Of a stretch of 64,000 nucleotides of DNA, positions 43,846 to 55,895 are shown piece after piece (the first letter of the stretch is position 1; each line of letters starts with the position of its first letter). Source of the DNA: Ostrinia nubilalis (taxonomy: Eukaryota; Arthropoda; Insecta; Lepidoptera; Crambidae). The notes beneath the pieces were generated by a model. That model did no database searches. It worked only from the letters and a program-made list of their open reading frames with translations, and had not been told where the DNA came from. The DNA lies in assembly GCF_963855985.1 (NCBI RefSeq), contig NC_087091.1, positions 17,924,154 to 17,988,153 on the forward strand, given 5' to 3'. The translations under genes were made by a program, and so were the position numbers.

Positions 43846-45737
43846 AGCATCTAATAACTAAATGTGTTCTTCTCATTACGTTACAGAGGATTATAGTTTA
43901 AAATGTTTAGCATTTCCAAATATTGAAAATTCTAGTTTAAATGGATAGGCTCTCTACTTTTTTGTCATTGAACTTTTTACTTGCTCCAAGCGCAAAATTT
44001 TCCTTGTCCAAAAGAAGTAAAATCGTGCTTGCGCTAAAGATTTTCTCCAAAAAAAGTTAGTTGAGTAATGGCTATCCATCAATGTCGATTTAATAGATGA
44101 AGTTTCTTAGAATTTCCCATGCGGTCCGAAAGCCTGCCAGTTGCAAAATTATCGTGCATTAGGTTTCGTGCATATATTTTTCTCTCTCAATGTAATAAAA
44201 TCTATTTTCATAATATAATTATGGGTAGTAACTTGTGCACCTGGGAGTGGCTAATTTTGTTGGCGAGAGCTTTTATAAAAGCAAGTAAATAAATAATATA
44301 TTTGATGCCTGAAATCTTCGAAGATCTTGACTTCAAACTAAATGATTTTACTGGAACCAAAAATCCCTCGACGAAACATTAGTTCCGGGAACAATTTATT
44401 TTACAATGTTTTTCCTTTAACAGTTCCCGTTTCTGTGAAATGTTGATTTAAATATTTATGAATAAAAATACCTACTATCTTAGAAAAATAAACACAGTAA
44501 AACAGAAAAAGAGTTTTTAAAACGTTACAAAATGTATACCAAATCACAGAAACATACCGTTGTATTTTATAAGCTACCTACTGCTTTTTATAAGGCGGCA
44601 TGAATATTAAGATCTAAAAAAGGAAATAAATATGGATAGGTACTTCAGCTGAGCTGAATATCTGAGCGAGAAACTTTAATATACTTAGATATCCACAAAC
44701 AACTTCTCGAAGATTCGGTAGACATTTTTATTCAGTTGGAAACAATTCAATTTGACTCTGGTCAGAGTTTGGATCTAAGATTCATAAGTTTGTTGCTTTC
44801 AACTTGGGATTCTTTTTATGTTATTGCCTTTATTGTATTAAAAAGGCGTCTTATAATAATTTTGATATCCATAACTATGAAAATGTTTCGTGACAAGGAA
44901 TTCATTTGGGGCGATTTTATTTCTTGGAAATAACTTCTTGCAAGAAATACGATTTATTAAATTCTTTCTTTGACACAAGTAAATCTTGAACCGAACATAA
45001 TACAGTTTTTACAGTAAGTACATAATTATTTATATTATGTTTGGATAGTAGGTATAATTATTATGGTCTAAATACACTTCTGGACACATCTATTGTTGAT
45101 ATCAAACAATCGAATACTAAGAAAACTTGGTTTTATTGGTTTACTTGGATTTAATTCTTGAAAAAGTGATTGATATCTTTGGTTTTGCAACAAACATTAC
45201 TTATTCTTAACATTAAGGTGAGGTTCTATCATCATCATATATGAATACTTCACCTGAAGTCGCCGCCCAAGCAAGTATTATGTCAATCAGCCTTTAAGCT
45301 TATCAGTACATATATTATGTTAACAAGTGATGTATTGTCATATTTATCAATGTACCAAGAGCTCCGGGGCGAAATCGGGGCGTTTAAATTAATGGTGTAT
45401 AATTTATTAACACTAGAAAGGCCGCCGTCCCATTTTTGTCCCACTTGCGAGTTTGATCGTCTCTAACTTTTTTATTTTTTAACGAAAGTCCATGAAACTT
45501 TTTGACTTTTTCTGATTTATTGAGTTTTATCATTTTTTAATGTTTTTGATACTATAATATTAATAGAAAAAATTTAAAAATCGGTTTTACCTAGAAGCGC
45601 CACTGGGTCAATTTTGTCCCACCCTGGTATTTGCAACAATAATTCGACGAAGAGTGCTTGTTTCGAGGAGATACGAGAGTGTAGAGGTGAGGAGCGTTTA
45701 GGTGACTCGTGACAATGCAGAAATGTAAATATATTGT

Positions 45738-46723
45738 ACTAGTTCTTGCCTGTGACTTCACCCGTGAGAAATTAAATTTATCATAAAGACCTAATTTCTT
45801 TACATTTATCGTTGTTATTTGACCAAATAACTGAACATTATTCTAAATTATAGCCTATATTATGTTATTCTGAAGTATTAGCAATAAAACTGCAAAGTTT
45901 TATTAAAATCGGCTTAGTATTTTTTGCGTAAAAGAGTGAAAAAACATCCATCGATATAACCATGAATCCATACTCACTAGGGTGGTCCTTATTTTTCGAC
46001 TTTTGAATTATCCCTGGGGCACTTTCTTATTCGATTATATACCTCTAAATATGAAATTAGCTTTTTTTGTTTTTTTTTTGGTTAAGATTTAGAGGTCGCT
46101 ACCAGCTGTCAAAATATTTACAAAAAGCTTTGAAGATCTTAAATCATGGTTTCATAAATGTTTTATTTAAGTGTTTATTTCACATTTTAGGTGCAAATGA
46201 ACAACGCATAGATAGAATAGACAATCGCTTCTTGTCCCCTTCTCCCCTCAACCCCTCTTCTGTACCGACCATGGTACCGACGCGTCGAGATACTAACAAG
46301 TAAACTCTTATATCTTAAAAATAATTGATTCAAATATGTACATTGTACATAATATCTTAGTTCATAGCAACAACAATAATTTGTAATATTTTTATTTGGC
46401 TTTGGCTTTAAAAATAAATGAATCTAACAAATAAAGATTTTTTGTTTTTACTTAAAATTCAAACCTTGGTAGCGACCCCTAAACGTCTTTTAAAAATAAA
46501 AAAAAAAATAATGAAAGACTTTCATATGGTATATATTCAAATTACGTGGTGCCCCGCAAAATATAAGAAAAAAATTTTTTTTCGTACGAATAAGGACCAC
46601 GCTAATACTCACTTAGTTCAAGTTCAAGGCATATATCCACCCATACATCCTTCATATTCATTCATCAGTCCATCCATCCTTCAATTCAGCAATATTTATT
46701 AACTTTTACATTTATAATATTAG
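45738..46723 (+). mobile_element. RTE-like 3' fragment inside the piggyBac-like element
   Basis: Begins ACTAGTTCTTGCCTGTGACT and ends TTTACATTTATAATATTAG. It is interrupted by the hAT element 45978-46604. Confidence 0.65.
45978..46604. mobile_element. hAT-type non-autonomous element, 627 bp, 8-bp target duplication
   Basis: ATACTCAC at 45970-45977 and again at 46605-46612. Ends TAGGGTGGTCCTTATT / AATAAGGACCACGCTA. Two short frames inside have no recognisable similarity. Confidence 0.9.
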
Positions 46724-47437
46724 AAGGAAGGTGGCTTTTAGACATTGGCCAGTTCATACATTGTATGATTTGATAAATTTTTAAAATGTGTGACTTATAC
46801 AATTTTGAAAATTAAACGTACAAACTTTTTATGTTAACTGGTAAAAAACTTCACTGTGTGTGTACGGATAACAGAAAAATAACCATACCTATAGACATTC
46901 CTAAACACATAGTACACCAGAGAGACAAAAAAACCATACAAAAAAACTTTGTGCAAAATGTGCACTGATATTTTTAAGATTAAATTTTTCTTTCATAAAT
47001 AATAATGACTAGTTAAAGTAGTAATTTCATAATTTTAATACAGTATAACACCATGTAATATGAGACTATTTTTATATGAAACCAAAAATATTTAACTTAA
47101 ATTAATAATTCAAAATTAAAATTGAATACATTTATATTTTTAAAGAAATAAGTACATATTGATTTAATTATATAGATAAACCTTTTTTAAGGATACTACT
47201 AATAGTTTTAACCATAATGTTCATGTCTGAAACTAAAAAATGTTACAAAATGTATGCTGGGACAAAATTGACCCAGCGGCGCTTTTAGGGGGGTCGCAAT
47301 CTTCGGCACTTCTAGTGTTAAACAGTCACGTTTTGGGCAACGGGCTTATGATTTGAGAGGCCATCTAGTTAAGTTGGCAATAGTCATGATTTAAATCCCA
47401 CCTAAGGCACCTAATATTTTTAGCAAGGATAACTTAC

Positions 47438-47644
47438 GACAGTGAGAGTAGGATCGATGACGAACTTCATCCAAATCATATGGCTGAGGAAGGTGCACAG
47501 GATCAAGCAGACGATGATGATGGTGATCCATATAAGGTGGACGGACCATCTGCTGCTCTTGTAGAAATAGTACACGCCGTGGAGCGTGCTATGCTTGCAG
47601 AACGCTTTGAACTTCCTGCTGGCAATTTCTTTTATTTGACGCAT
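47438..47644 (-). CDS. ppk gene 1, exon 1: N-terminus and TM1
   Basis: ATG at 47644, 69 codons, donor GTAAGT, phase 0. Residues 1-35 are basic with FCKHSTLHGVYYF; H22-G23 is the conserved His-Gly gating motif. TM1 is about 36-58 (HLIWITIIIVCLILCTFLS). An acceptor (TTTTTCAG) lies 5 nt before the ATG, so a leader exon is probably spliced on. The phase would differ from that of ppk gene 2, which suggests the leader is noncoding and this ATG is the real start. Confidence 0.88.
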
Positions 47645-47649
47645 AGTCA

Positions 47650-50600
47650 CTGAAAAAGTAAATGGACATCGTTTGATGGAGCCCGATATTTATAAGGACG
47701 TAGCACATTAATAACCAGGAAAGGAATCGTAACCGTATCAACTCGAGGCGGTCAGTATTCTTTGTATGAAACTCCATACTATAAAACACACTTATCCGCA
47801 CCGTAACGTAAACGCCTCGCCTCGCAATTGATAGCTCGCGAAAGGCGATACGGTGTTGATCCCTTTCCGAGTTGATAAGTCTGCTATGAGCTAAAGGTAA
47901 AAGCAAAAACCATTTGTTATAGCTATGTATGGAAAAATTCAAGTTTTGGATTTATTTCAGGCAGGTACCTGATCTGTCACGAATACTTAATTTGTTACAA
48001 AGATTTAAGTCGGCACTCTAAATGTTGTTATTATTCGAGTATTTTTCCAGTAGGTAATTAAAGAGTTTGTTTCTTAGTAAGCTTCGAGGGTCAAAAACCA
48101 GACTCTTTTGATCACCTTTTCCAATCTAGAGTTTTCTAATAAGTAACGTTTTGCTGATTTGGTTAATTAGAGTAATTGTATAGTAAAAGTTCTTAGTGTA
48201 ATTGCACCTGAGTGTGGGCTGTTTATCTCCAAAGCCATGTTAAAACCTGGTAAAAGCTTTTTTACGCGCAATGAAACTTTAAGTGTTCATTAAGCTTCTA
48301 GGCATGTGCTTGGGGTGTGCAATTCATTAAAATATAAGGTTAAAAGCCTATCAAAACGAAGGGTAAAAAAAGCAATTCTACAAAAAATTCTAAAATAATT
48401 AAATTATCAGAAGCAAAATATTTCAGTCTGTATTTTTCCACTCATAGGTAATAATTGACCCTCAGACATTATACACAGAAAAACCTTATTATAATGGCAA
48501 ACATTTTTTCTTATCATTGCGAGTACACACATCACACGTTGTCTGAGAAAAATCTGAGTTAATGTAAAAATGACATGCTTTTTGACATTGCATGTGATGA
48601 TGATTTCGGTCCAATAAACCCATGATTCGAGTAGATGTCAATAATGGCCTAATCTAACTGGACGAGCTTTCGGCACAGACCACACCACAGTAGAAGAAAA
48701 CGAATTTTTTTACTATCATTTAGCATTTACTCAATAACGGGAAAATGTTTGCAAAAGAAAATTAAGTCTTATTCTTTTGTTTAATAATTTAAGTATAATC
48801 TTATTTAACTATTTTTCAAACATTATAAAAGCTCTTGTAGGTTTCAATAAAAAAACTAATCCATTTACCTGATCATCAATACGAAGTTGGTTTTCTCACT
48901 TATTGTTGTCTTCTACTAAACAAAGAAATGCTGAAAGTAATTTGTAATTAAAACACCATCAGCTCACTCAATTGAAAGAAAGTTTGTCCAATTCAATTCC
49001 AGTTTTAATTATGCGAGACTAACCACCACCACCACTATCGTAAAACATAACATAGATTAAAAATGTAGAATGTACTTAATATTATAGTATCTCATTAACC
49101 AATAGGTACCTACAATTTTTTCAGACATTATCGATTAAGAATTTTGCGTATAATAGAAGGCAAATGAGATTTTACAATACCAAAATTTGAACAAGAAACA
49201 TAAACATAATTTCTTTTACATCAAATCCATCAAAAGTTTTAATTGAGAAAGCAAAGAATGCTATCTTCTCAAATCATTATTGAGTCCCATAGGATTATAC
49301 TTTCTCCAAAAATAATTAGAGCATTTTTTCCTGAAAATGGATTGGTTTAAATCAGTTACCTACTTTGAATGTAATTTTTTGATATTATTTTTACTCAAGA
49401 AATGCAAAAGCCTACGTGTAATGAAAGTCGATAAAGGGACAATCATAGAAAAACTGACGTTATAATCTAGAACTAGATAGTTACGTTGGTTACATCTGGG
49501 ATCGGCAAATCCCTATTATTTTGGATCGAGATTAATGAAGTTTACCAGCAGTAGTGGGCTAAATAAAATTGAAAAAGACAGACAAAAATGTAGAGTGACC
49601 TACCTACTCGCAGTTTATTTTTACCCTACCATCACTATGCATATATCCATATCGATATTAAATTTTGAAGGACATTCGAACCGTGCACGCCTCAAAAGGT
49701 AATAATTGCATTTAATTTACTCAGCACCGCACTCAGAAATGGCCCGCATTTCATGAATAATTGAATTTTACTCTTCAATGTTAATAAACATAATGATACT
49801 TTATACAAAAAAGATACAATAATTTAACAGTAAAAGTAAAGTGTTTTTTCAGGCAAAAACAACATTTACGCAATATCCTTCTATAAAGTACTTATTCTAT
49901 GCCAGAAGTACAAAATATGTGGTCCGATTAATATTTTAAGCACAGATAATTTTAAAAGTAATTTGTGCTTTCCAAATTAATTTAAACCAATTTTGTTTAA
50001 AGCGTTGATTTATACCGTCGGTTGTGTTGAACGAGGTTCACTATTAATTAGTGTAATGTTTTGGTAGGGGGAAGCACAGCATTTCACCTTTGTTTGTATC
50101 TTCTGGTAGTAGAGTAACAACAAGTCATTAGTGAGTAACAACTATTTACTTGTAACACATAAATTAGTAGCTTAACGAGTGTTTATGGTTGAGTTACGAA
50201 TTTTCCTTACATAGTCAGCTCATGTTCAATAACTTTACCATAACTAAACAGTTGGTATTTTAGGGATATATTTAACATGATAATATGATAATGTGATGTA
50301 ATTGATTACAAATAATTTTTCATTTGATAAATTAAATTAAAGATGTATACAACTTGTCCATAATTTCCAATGACTCAACAATAAAAGCTGTTATCTGGCA
50401 ATCAGAAAGTCGTGGGTTTGATTCCCAGCTCAGACAATAGATTTATGCCTAGTTTTTAAAGTGGTTTAAGATTTTAGAGCATCTTTTAAATCGAATTACT
50501 TAGCGGACCGAACCTTTAACTTTAATATAAATATTCAACTCATCAAAATTCTTTCAATAAAAAGTGGCCAAAAAAAGAGAAAATATATTTCTTATTTGAA

Positions 50601-52985
50601 AAGGCTAATTAAAATATCGAGGATGAAGAAATCCAATCGCTGTTTCAGTCTCGAACCTTACCTACTAACGAGTTTAGCTATCAGCAGGCATAATCAAAAA
50701 TTCGATTAAAAACTTTTGTTGATGGAAAATTTTAAATAACGACAATTTATCGTGACCTTTCAGCTTCTACCGTTATTTCTTGTTTTTAATTGAAGATAGT
50801 AAATATCTTTGTCGTTATGAAATATTGATGAATAACTATGATTAAATTACAGACTGTTGGCGATGAGAAATACGAGTATAATTGAACATCGCATTTAGGA
50901 AACATAGTTTTCGGCAATATTTTTTTTGAAATGGTTCTTAATAATCATACCAACTATTATATTAATGAAGTACCTACAATTAACCACAAAACTTTCTTGT
51001 CTTGAAAGCTTAATGTGGGCGTAGAGTTGAACTGAACAACTTCAAATTGTATTCAGTACTAACATTGTAATTAGAGCAATCAATAATTTTGATAGACTTG
51101 GGAAGGTGTAGCTAGGCTAATGGATCTGAGAAACCTAATTTTAATTAATTGTGTTTGCTGTCAGTTTCATATCATAGCTAAGGTAAAATATTGCTTTTGA
51201 AATCTTCGATTTTTTGACTATTTATTAAGTAAAACGTATATGTATATCATTATCTCACGTAAGTGAATTATAATTCTTGTGAGAAATAAAGATCTTAAGG
51301 CTTGGTATTTCTGCTAAAGTAGGTATTTCGCGCTGTCAAAATCTGCGCGCGCAATTCTTCGCCGAAGACAGCGCGCCAAAGAGCTCCCGCCACAATTTCC
51401 AGCTACACAGTATAGAAATACGCAGTTGGTTAGGTTTAGGTTGACTTCCTTCCCTTCAAGCGTCACACTCACAACACTTTCTAATACAAATCATATCCAA
51501 GTGATACAAATTAAAACAACTTTCAGAGTTTTTGGAAATATATTCTAGAATCGAATAAATATAAAATATAACTGCAGAAGTAAACACGGTTCAAAGTGGC
51601 CGTGGCGTCGCCCGACCTTCTGGAAGTTCTGCGCCGGCTTAAAGAATTTCAAGATTATGTCACCCGATCTATCGGTAGGCCCTTGGGAGCTTGAGCGATT
51701 GGAAAAACATTTTATGATAAGTTACTCTTAGTAGCGATTATTTAGAGCTTGGATAATAAATTATAGTTGTTGCAATTCACAAAGCTTTGCATGTGGTTAA
51801 TAACATTAATCAGTACACGCATCAATTTTGTGCAGTCTCTTTGTTTATTAATAAATAAAAATATCATACTAAAATTTTGCAGAAACATATTTGTTTGTAT
51901 TGGTCTGGGTGTTTTCTTTCTATAATATGTATGTATGACGTATGTACGGGGTTCTGTATCGAAAAAACTATGAGCATCACACGCGGTTACCTGCGTACCT
52001 CTGTGCACTCATGGGAGTTTAAGCAGAGGTCCCTAGAGTTTGACTTTGTGCTTTGTTTATAGTCATTACCTACGAAGCAGACTGATGGGAAACTGCACTG
52101 TCTTGAATTCGAAAGGGTGTTAGGGGAATTCTAGGAATAAATACAGAGTCTCCTCATTGAGATTGAGACATTTCAATTTGAGATTTCACTTGACATTGTA
52201 CACAATCTGACATGGAGTTTTCAAACACTTGTAAAAATAAAAAGTACCTAATTAAATCAAAGGCACTAAGTAGTATTGATATCAACTTCGAAGAAAATGA
52301 CTGCCAAAATTACTTTCTACCCGTTCCCCACGTCTTTGATGAATTATATTAAGGAATTGTTAATCTAAATTTCAAGTAGATTGAACCAAGGAATCACTTT
52401 GTCCCATACAAACTTTTCCCCCTTTTTTCACCCCCTTCATTTCATGACCCCATTTCGGAAAATCTTTTCTTATGAGATGCCTACGTCATACAAAGAACAC
52501 ACCTTCCAACTTTCAGGTCTCTACGATATCCGTCAGTCATTTAGGACAAAGCATTTTTATTAGTTGTCCAATACTCTATCGTTCCAGGTATGTCATTGAC
52601 AGGAGGGCGCTACTATCTTAATGGGTTATTCATTAGTCCCAACTTTATGCCACTTGACATTTCAGAATCGTTTGACTTTAGATACCTAAGCGATTTGATA
52701 TTCGGAGTCTTTTAATGAAATCAAGTTCTGAAATAACTTGAGGTGTTGTACCCGATCAAGCTTTTCATTGCAGGACAGTTAAATAGTTTTATTATTAGTT
52801 TCTTCTCTAAGTCTTAATTTGTTAGAATAGGTAAAGGCTCCATGAGAGCAAAATTTAGCTTTATAATAGTTTTTAATTTTTTTCTTGAAATATTTGACGC
52901 CTTGTAATCTCTCGTTAATATAGGTCCACACAAATAAAGAATGTTTGACTTCGACTTTAATAATTATGCTCTTACATAATTATAA
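47650..52985. other. Divergent intergenic region, left part
   Basis: Between the two ppk genes. At 47730-47882 a MITE-like block has inverted ends TATCAACTCG..GAGTTGATA. At 50380-50460 a tRNA-like B box (GTGGGTTTGATTCCCAGCTC) marks a SINE fragment; 51878-51935 resembles the body of the other SINE. GC-rich patches lie at 51340-51400 and 51590-51690 in an otherwise AT-rich stretch. No exon can be supported. Confidence 0.45.
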
Positions 52986-52989
52986 ATAA

Positions 52990-53180
52990 ACTAGCTTTCT
53001 GCCCGCCGCTTCGCCCGCGTGGAATTTTTCGGTTTTTATATAACCTATTACACTCAGATATAATGTGGCTTTCTATTGGTGAAAGATTTTTTAAAATCGG
53101 TTCAGTAGATTACCCCTTACAATTTAACACATATACAAACACACAAACTTAACCTCTTTATAATATTAGATATAGATAGG
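52990..53180 (+). mobile_element. RTE-like 3' fragment
   Basis: CTAGCTTTCTGCCCGCCGCT to TATAATATTAGATATAGATA. Confidence 0.6.
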
Positions 53181-53210
53181 TAATTTGAAACCCTATTTTT
53201 TTTTTTAATC

Positions 53211-53279
53211 TTTCACAATCCAAAGTAATATTTACTGTAAGTAAATGCTAAATAGTAAATATTAGTTTGGATTGTGAAA
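53211..53279. repeat. Short hairpin, 26-bp arms
   Basis: TTTCACAATCCAAAGTAATA and its inverse TATTAGTTTGGATTGTGAAA with one mismatch, around a 17-bp centre. It sits exactly between two RTE-like fragments in opposite orientation. Confidence 0.75.
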
Positions 53280-53283
53280 TATC

Positions 53284-53670
53284 CTACTAATATTATAAAG
53301 GTGAAAGTTTGGATGTCTGGATGTCATGATGTCTGGATGTTTGTTACTCTTTCACGCAAAAACTACAGAACGGATTTTGTTGAAACTTTACAGTATTATT
53401 GTTTATAACCCAGATTAACATTATGACGATATGTGGCAAATAAATTTTAATAAATAAATAAGACGTGATAAATAAATAAGAAAAGCGCCATCTATCGTCA
53501 TTGGTTAAAATCTACAGCACTGGACAAACTACGGTAAGACGTTTGTAAATATTCATTCGGGAGAAGCCGTGAAACGCCATCTATCAACATGGGTAAAACG
53601 AGGTAAAACATCATATCTAACGGGGGCAAAACGAGGTCCACGCGAACGAAGTCGCGGGCGGCCGCTAGTT
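53284..53670 (-). mobile_element. RTE-like fragment, minus orientation
   Basis: Starts CTACTAATATTATAAAGGTG and ends CGCGGGCGGCCGCTAGT, the reverse of the ACTAGCGGCCGCCCGCG type. Contains two AAGCGCCATCTATC / AACGCCATCTATC repeats. Confidence 0.65.
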
Positions 53671-53674
53671 TATA

Positions 53675-54714
53675 ATAGGTAGCTTTCCCTTAGCAACCTT
53701 ATTGGTATTCCATGTATGTGTCTTTTAACTGTTTTCTGTTAAACATTTCATGTAAAATTTGTCCAGTTATAACTCTATTTACATCTGCATCTGTAAGCAA
53801 GGATTCATATTCTCCAGCCCAGATGCCGAGTAAACAGAATCGTCTTTCAGTGACGTGCAGCTGCCCCTATATTTGACCCACTGACCTAATTTTTTATTAT
53901 ATATTTGTGTCAGTGTGCTCTTCTAAAGAGTGTATGTAGGTAGGTACTATTAAAATGTAATTTTAACTCTTTGGTTTTGTCTCATATTTAAGGAATGTAC
54001 TATGTATCATGAGTAGAGTCTTAGTTTAAAAGGATGCCAACGATTTAAATTTCAATAGGTAGACAAAATTCATAATTCTTAATTATCAAAAATTTTAGCT
54101 TTCTTCAGTACCTAACACTGATATTATTATACTGTGACTCATCAAAGTCATTATTGTCAAAAATATTGACAAATCGCGAACTGTCACAGCCAAAAAACTG
54201 ACACGCGTCTGTCCTCCGTAAGCGCCACCGCGCGACTGATTGAGATTGTCCAAGCCGTCATGGGCGATTTTTTCCACATTTTTTAACATAGTAACTAAAT
54301 AAGACGCAATATAAAAATTTCATCCGTTAAAAGCCCTCAAGTTATTTCTGAACTTTAGTTTAGTAAAAGATTCAGAATCTTAAATCGCTTATTTTAAAAA
54401 TAAAACCATATTTAGAAAACGAATAGAGGTAACTTTGGGAATTTATTCTATCGAGTCAACTTCATCAAATCGTGTTTCCATCCGTTAATAGCCCTAGAAA
54501 ATATCCTCAACTATGCCCAAAAAAAAACTTAGCCTTTAATTTTACTGTTTAGTACCTCAAAAATGAAAAATGAAAACCTCATTTTCGCCATTTTCTCTGC
54601 TACCCGGCCTTAAACCATAAAACAATTCATAATAATAAAGAAAGACCAAATTGTGCCGTTCGTATTAAAAACTCTGTATTTTATTTGATTATTCTGTTTT
54701 TTTTTCCTCATCAG
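53675..54714. other. Presumed upstream region of ppk gene 2
   Basis: AT-rich. A slightly GC-richer patch at 54170-54270 could be promoter or leader-exon sequence. No firm start signal. Ends in a pyrimidine-rich tract and CTCATCAG at 54707-54714, an acceptor 4 nt before the ATG of ppk gene 2. Confidence 0.4.
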
Positions 54715-54718
54715 AAAG

Positions 54719-54937
54719 ATGAATAAGAAGAAGAAAACTAATCAGAAAGTTTTCATCAAAAGTCTGAAGAAGGTAATCGAAGACATCACAACACTACATG
54801 GCACCAACCACTTTACCCATGTGAGTGGTAGGAGCGTGGTGGGCTGGTCGGTTGTTTTCGTTGGCAACATCTTGTTTACCGCCATCTTCATCATTATAGC
54901 GAAGGAGAAGTACGATGACAACCAGATTGTTACTGCA
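54719..54937 (+). CDS. ppk gene 2, exon 1: N-terminus and TM1 (partial gene)
   Basis: ATG 54719, 73 codons, donor GTAAGT, phase 0. The N-terminus is Lys-rich (MNKKKKTNQK) with TTLHGTNHF; H27-G28 is the DEG/ENaC His-Gly motif. TM1 about 40-61 (VVGWSVVFVGNILFTAIFI). Same exon length class and donor phase as exon 1 of ppk gene 1. Confidence 0.88.
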
Positions 54938-55122
54938 GTAAGTACTAAATTATTATTTTAAATACATTATTTTAATTTATTTATATCAGTCAATAGCTCT
55001 TTACTGCTTTTGTAAACTGATACTAGATACTAAGTTTTTTTCATCTAGCCTACCTATCTTCTTTATTGTTATATCGTCAGTCCATCTCACGCAATTTTAC
55101 CTTTGGCGTACTTATTTTACAG

Positions 55123-55226
55123 ATAGACGCTACCTGTAACGTGAGTCAAGCTCCGTTTCCAGCAGTCAGCATTTGCAATTTCAACATGGTATCCAAAAGA
55201 GAGTCAAAAGATATTGAAAAACTGTT
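55123..55226 (+). CDS. ppk gene 2, exon 2
   Basis: 104 nt, phase 0 in and phase 2 out; acceptor TTTTACAG, donor GTAAGT. Begins IDATCNVSQAPFPAVSICNF. A-P-F-P-A-V-S-I-C is the post-TM1 signature of the family. Confidence 0.92.
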
Positions 55227-55326
55227 GTAAGTTACCACTTTAAACAATTTCGTAAACCTTCATTTGTATAGCAGAATTAAACGCGTTTGATTACGACGTA
55301 GATGTATCTACTTAGTTAGACATATG

Positions 55327-55441
55327 CCCGTTTTCATCATTAATCCCTAATTTTTAAGTGACCCCTATGAAAACAAAATTCATGTTATGTGTTACCATAG
55401 GGGTCACTTAAAAATAAGAGATCAATGGTAAAAACGGGCAT
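55327..55441. mobile_element. About 115-bp MITE in intron 2 of ppk gene 2
   Basis: GCCCGTTTTCATCATTAATC and AAGTGACCCCTATG are mirrored by CATAGGGGTCACTT and GATCAATGGTAAAAACGGGC. Inverted arms about 45 bp. Confidence 0.75.
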
Positions 55442-55462
55442 TAGGTACACCTACAATATTAA

Positions 55463-55580
55463 GGCTGGGTTGCACCATCTTACTTTAACTTTGACAAACG
55501 TCAAAAATCTGTCAAACTCCATACAAAACGCACCGGTTATTGTCATAGTTACAGTTATAGTTAGGTGGTGCAACTCAGCC
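55463..55580. mobile_element. 118-bp MITE, copy 5 of 5
   Basis: GGCTGGGTTGCACCATC to GGTGGTGCAACTCAGCC. Intron 2 of ppk gene 2. Confidence 0.7.
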
Positions 55581-55713
55581 TTTGAAGGCTTAAATCTCAC
55601 AAAACTCTCAACTTTCCATGAAAACAAACTAAAGATTTAGTTTACTTGATAATTTCACTAAGCTCTTAATTTTGATTTTATTAGTAGTTAGTTGTTTTTA
55701 TTATCAATTCTAG

Positions 55714-55873
55714 GAAGAGCCATAAAATACCTCAAGCTGAAATAAACGGCTTCTTCGGAGCGTTGCCGAGTCTGACAAGTTTTCAAGTGAATAGCACGCT
55801 GGTTGGGAACTACACGAGAATCCTGAATATTCTGAAACATCATTATTACACTATAGATTCTATTATGTCTGAG
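55714..55873 (+). CDS. ppk gene 2, exon 3
   Basis: 160 nt, phase 2 in and phase 0 out; acceptor AATTCTAG, donor GTAGGA. Begins KSHKIPQAEINGFFGALPSL and ends YTIDSIMSE. Finger-type helical region, no Cys, two N-glycosylation sequons (NST, NYT). Confidence 0.85.
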
Positions 55874-55895
55874 GTAGGAAGCTAGAATATAATTA

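Larger units (their letters stand above)
45411..47317. mobile_element. Non-autonomous piggyBac-like element, 1.9 kb, TTAA duplication
   Basis: Flanked by TTAA at 45407-45410 and 47318-47321. Ends CACTAGAAAGGCCGCC and GGCACTTCTAGTG. Subterminal inverted repeats GCGCCACTGGGTCAATTTTG (about 45598) and CAAAATTGACCCAGCGGCGC (about 47264). These are hallmarks of piggyBac-like elements. No transposase is present; the interior holds an RTE-like fragment which itself holds a hAT MITE. Intron 1 of ppk gene 1, ending 121 bp from the exon 1 donor. Confidence 0.85.
12574..47644 (-). other. Gene locus: DEG/ENaC pickpocket-type sodium channel, 11 coding exons
   Basis: Assembled model, minus strand: 47644-47438, 43232-43126, 41781-41628, 39873-39743, 38274-38157, 19933-19772, 15974-15878, 15744-15673, 14778-14697, 13844-13747, 12779-12574. 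The sum is 1434 nt, 477 aa plus stop. Every junction has GT/AG and matching phase, and there is no internal stop. The protein has the ppk layout: short N-terminus with the His-Gly gating motif, TM1 (about residues 36-58), a Cys-rich extracellular domain, TM2 with a GGS filter (421-423), and a basic C-terminus. Family members form trimeric, amiloride-sensitive sodium channels at the plasma membrane. The locus spans 35 kb because of transposon-filled introns. A noncoding 5' exon upstream of 47649 is likely. Which ppk subtype this is cannot be told. Confidence 0.9.

Noticed and set aside
46067..46702. Two short open frames inside the hAT element
   Set aside because: No transposase motifs; one runs across the element's end into older DNA.
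47589..47942. 117-codon open frame on the minus strand
   Set aside because: Overlaps ppk exon 1 in another frame and a MITE-like block; no similarity or coding features.
51590..51700. GC-richer patch with an exon-like reading (SPDLLEVLRRLKEFQDYV)
   Set aside because: All three plus frames are partly open, no convincing acceptor or ATG, no recognised family. Could be conserved noncoding DNA or ppk leader sequence.
54095..54289. 64-codon open frame on the minus strand upstream of ppk gene 2
   Set aside because: No similarity, no splice context; more likely promoter or leader sequence.
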